A stretch of 64,000 bases of DNA from Toxoplasma gondii ME49 (Eukaryota > Apicomplexa > Conoidasida > Eucoccidiorida > Sarcocystidae): positions 4,491,137 to 4,555,136 of the forward strand of contig NC_031477.1 in the NCBI RefSeq assembly GCF_000006565.2. The letters run 5' to 3'. A program made the translations under genes and the position numbers. How positions within the stretch are numbered: the first letter of the stretch is position 1; each line of letters opens with the position of its first letter. The notes under the pieces are model-generated. The model made no database searches and was not told the origin of the DNA. It worked only from the letters and a program-made list of their open reading frames with translations. Below, one piece after another: positions 62,501 through 64,000 of the stretch.

Positions 62501-63495
62501 GCAACTTTTCTCACTAATCAGGCAAGGACAGAAACTAAACAGAACACGTCGGTAACGAAGGCGATTGGAAGAGGCGTTCGTCGGAGGGCCAAAACGGACT
62601 CGATACACGGAATGTACCGAAGAAGAATGCTCTGATGAAAGAAGCAAACGCGAGTGTTTTTCGTACACAGTTTCATTTTTGCCTCCATCCTCCTTCTTCA
62701 CTCGCTCCGCGTCTCTTCCCATACTTTCTCTCTGGTACCCTCTCCCCCGTCTCACTACCTTTCGTACGTGTCCTGTCTTTCTCGAGTTTTCTTCCCCTCT
62801 TCCCCATCTCTTACCGTTCTTCGAGTCAATATATTATTCTCGTCTTCGCCTGCGTTTCAGGGCAGGTGGAGCGCTGAAGAGGAAAGCGCACTTGTGGTGG
62901 AGACGCGGAAGGAGGTCCTGGCGAAAATTCGGTGAGATGGTGGTCAAAGACGATGTTGATTACCTTTCGAAAACGAAGCACTCGGAGCGAGTTACGTACT
63001 TTCAATACCTACATGAATCACTGAATCTATGTGTCTGTGTCGAGTTGTCATTTGCGAAGCAAGAGAGCACTTGAACAAAGGTGTCAAGTTCCCGTTCAGA
63101 GCGGCAGGCCTGTCGTAAGACATTTTATAGTTCTTTCCAGATGTTCCACTGCATGTCTGTCTATTCGAATGTTCCATATCCGTACCGTAGTGGATTCCTC
63201 GTCGTGCTCCAATTTCTGCTCCCGCTGACAACTGGCTTTCCAGCAGAAATGGATGACACGGAAATGATGGCAATCGAGTCGCTCCTGATAGAAAATCTGT
63301 GCATTTTTCAGGGTCCACGAGAAAATGAAACATCCGCCTGTGCTCTCGGGCATTTTTTCCGACGTCTATAGCACGGTGCCTCAGTTCCTACGGGAGCAGC
63401 GGGAGATGCTAAAAGCATTTTTATCTCGGCCTGGAAGGGCAGTGCAGTACAATTTAGAGGGCTTCGAGAGAGACAGTGATGACAGCTGCAAATAG
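59563..63495 (+). CDS. BCKDHA: Branched-chain 2-oxoacid dehydrogenase E1 component, alpha subunit, mitochondrial
   Basis: Thiamine-diphosphate-dependent decarboxylase subunit of the mitochondrial BCKDH complex. Exons: 59563-60331, 60590-60730, 61012-61191, 61915-61999, 62401-62521, 62861-62931 and 63312-63495 (TAG), phase-consistent, 516 residues. The first about 100 residues are Ser/Arg-rich with few acids, fitting a mitochondrial presequence. The TPP/Mg motif reads [21 protein letters not shown], and the phosphorylation loop [11 protein letters not shown] is conserved, so control by a BCKDH kinase is possible. The C-terminus aligns with the family ([16 protein letters not shown]). In Toxoplasma the canonical PDH complex is in the apicoplast, and BCKDH is known to supply mitochondrial acetyl-CoA from pyruvate; the same role is inferred here. 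The fifth intron (62522-62860) is GC-AG. Confidence 0.95.
62522..62860 (+). other. GC-AG intron in the E1-alpha gene
   Basis: The exon ends TTCTCACTAATCAG and the intron starts GCAAGGAC. It ends in TGCGTTTCAG before GGCAGGTGG. Exon phases (0 into 0) and the family sequence (FLTNQ joined to GRWSAEEE) fix the junction, and no GT donor nearby preserves both. Confidence 0.8.
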
Positions 63496-64000
63496 AGCGC
63501 GCGAATTGAAGGCGAAAAACCAAAACACTGTTGTCGAATTTTTTGTACACAAAGAGGGGGGAATAAAGTGGGGCCTCAAACGAGGAACAACAGCAAAGGG
63601 ATGCAGGGTGCAGTATCTTGTTGTTTTTCCTTTTGTTCGGCGTGGAATAACTGAAGTCGAGTTTTTTAGGGTAGAGGGAAAACGTGCATATCAGACTAGC
63701 TTTTTCTAGTTTGTCTCTGCCCCCCAGTAGCGCCTCTTATCTCCGTATGTCTAGCGTATTTATCGAGCAACGTCACTGTAGCTATATACTTGGCTATACA
63801 TACCTGTTTTTGATGATTGCGCTGCAGCTGTACATAATATATATATATATATATTCTTGCCTGTCCCATTGCGTAGATTTGGAAGGTCCATGCATTCGAG
63901 AAGGTGTCATGTGTACATTCTTGTGTCGATTTGGCCATCAACATATTCATTCATATATTATTTAAGACTACAGGCATGCTCCCACCCCACATGCATTTAA
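63496..64000. other. 3' flank of the E1-alpha gene
   Basis: Probable 3' UTR and flank with an AT microsatellite at 63836-63854. No gene is seen. Confidence 0.5.

Overview
This is eukaryotic nuclear DNA from a coccidian apicomplexan, most likely Toxoplasma gondii or a close relative such as Hammondia or Neospora. The evidence is large multi-exon genes with GT-AG introns of a few hundred bases, GC-rich exons coding for Ser/Pro/Arg/Gly-rich inserts, many (TA)n microsatellites, YGCATGCR and WGAGACG promoter-type motifs, a plant-type calcium-dependent protein kinase (CDPK), and a cysteine repeat modular protein (CRMP)-like invasion-type protein. The species call is inference; no marker was compared with a database.

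Layout. (1) 2-15714, plus strand: the 3' part of a giant CRMP-like gene. It encodes at least 4,897 residues in three visible exons and is open at the left edge. It has an array of Cys-rich modules, a predicted beta-propeller, an Ig-like domain, GCC2/GCC3-type repeats, a PAN/apple-like domain, a polytopic membrane region and a long cytosolic tail. (2) About 16834-31656, minus strand: a very large gene with a mitochondrial-type N-terminus and helical repeats resembling FASTK/RAP (heptatricopeptide) organelle RNA-binding proteins. Eight exons are resolved; one junction and the C-terminus are not. (3) 34942-43304, minus strand: a seven-exon CDPK with large inserts in its kinase domain and between its EF-hands. 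(4) 45524-57023, plus strand: a 17-exon leucyl-tRNA synthetase whose reading frame closes exactly (1,259 residues, or 1,162 from an internal ATG in near-ideal Toxoplasma start context). (5) 59563-63495, plus strand: a seven-exon mitochondrial branched-chain 2-oxoacid dehydrogenase E1-alpha subunit (516 residues), with one GC-AG intron.

Genes 1 and 2 converge, genes 2 and 3 are in tandem, genes 3 and 4 diverge from a 2.2-kb shared intergenic region, and genes 4 and 5 are in tandem. There is no operon logic: these are separate housekeeping, signalling and secretory-pathway genes. The clearest themes are the parasite secretory/invasion surface (CRMP-like, CDPK) and the mitochondrion (E1-alpha, the FASTK/RAP-like protein, and possibly the long isoform of LeuRS). 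I derived exon boundaries by hand from splice motifs, family conservation and phase continuity. Boundaries of genes 3, 4 and 5 are all phase-consistent end to end. No mobile element, CRISPR array, rRNA or convincing tRNA was seen.
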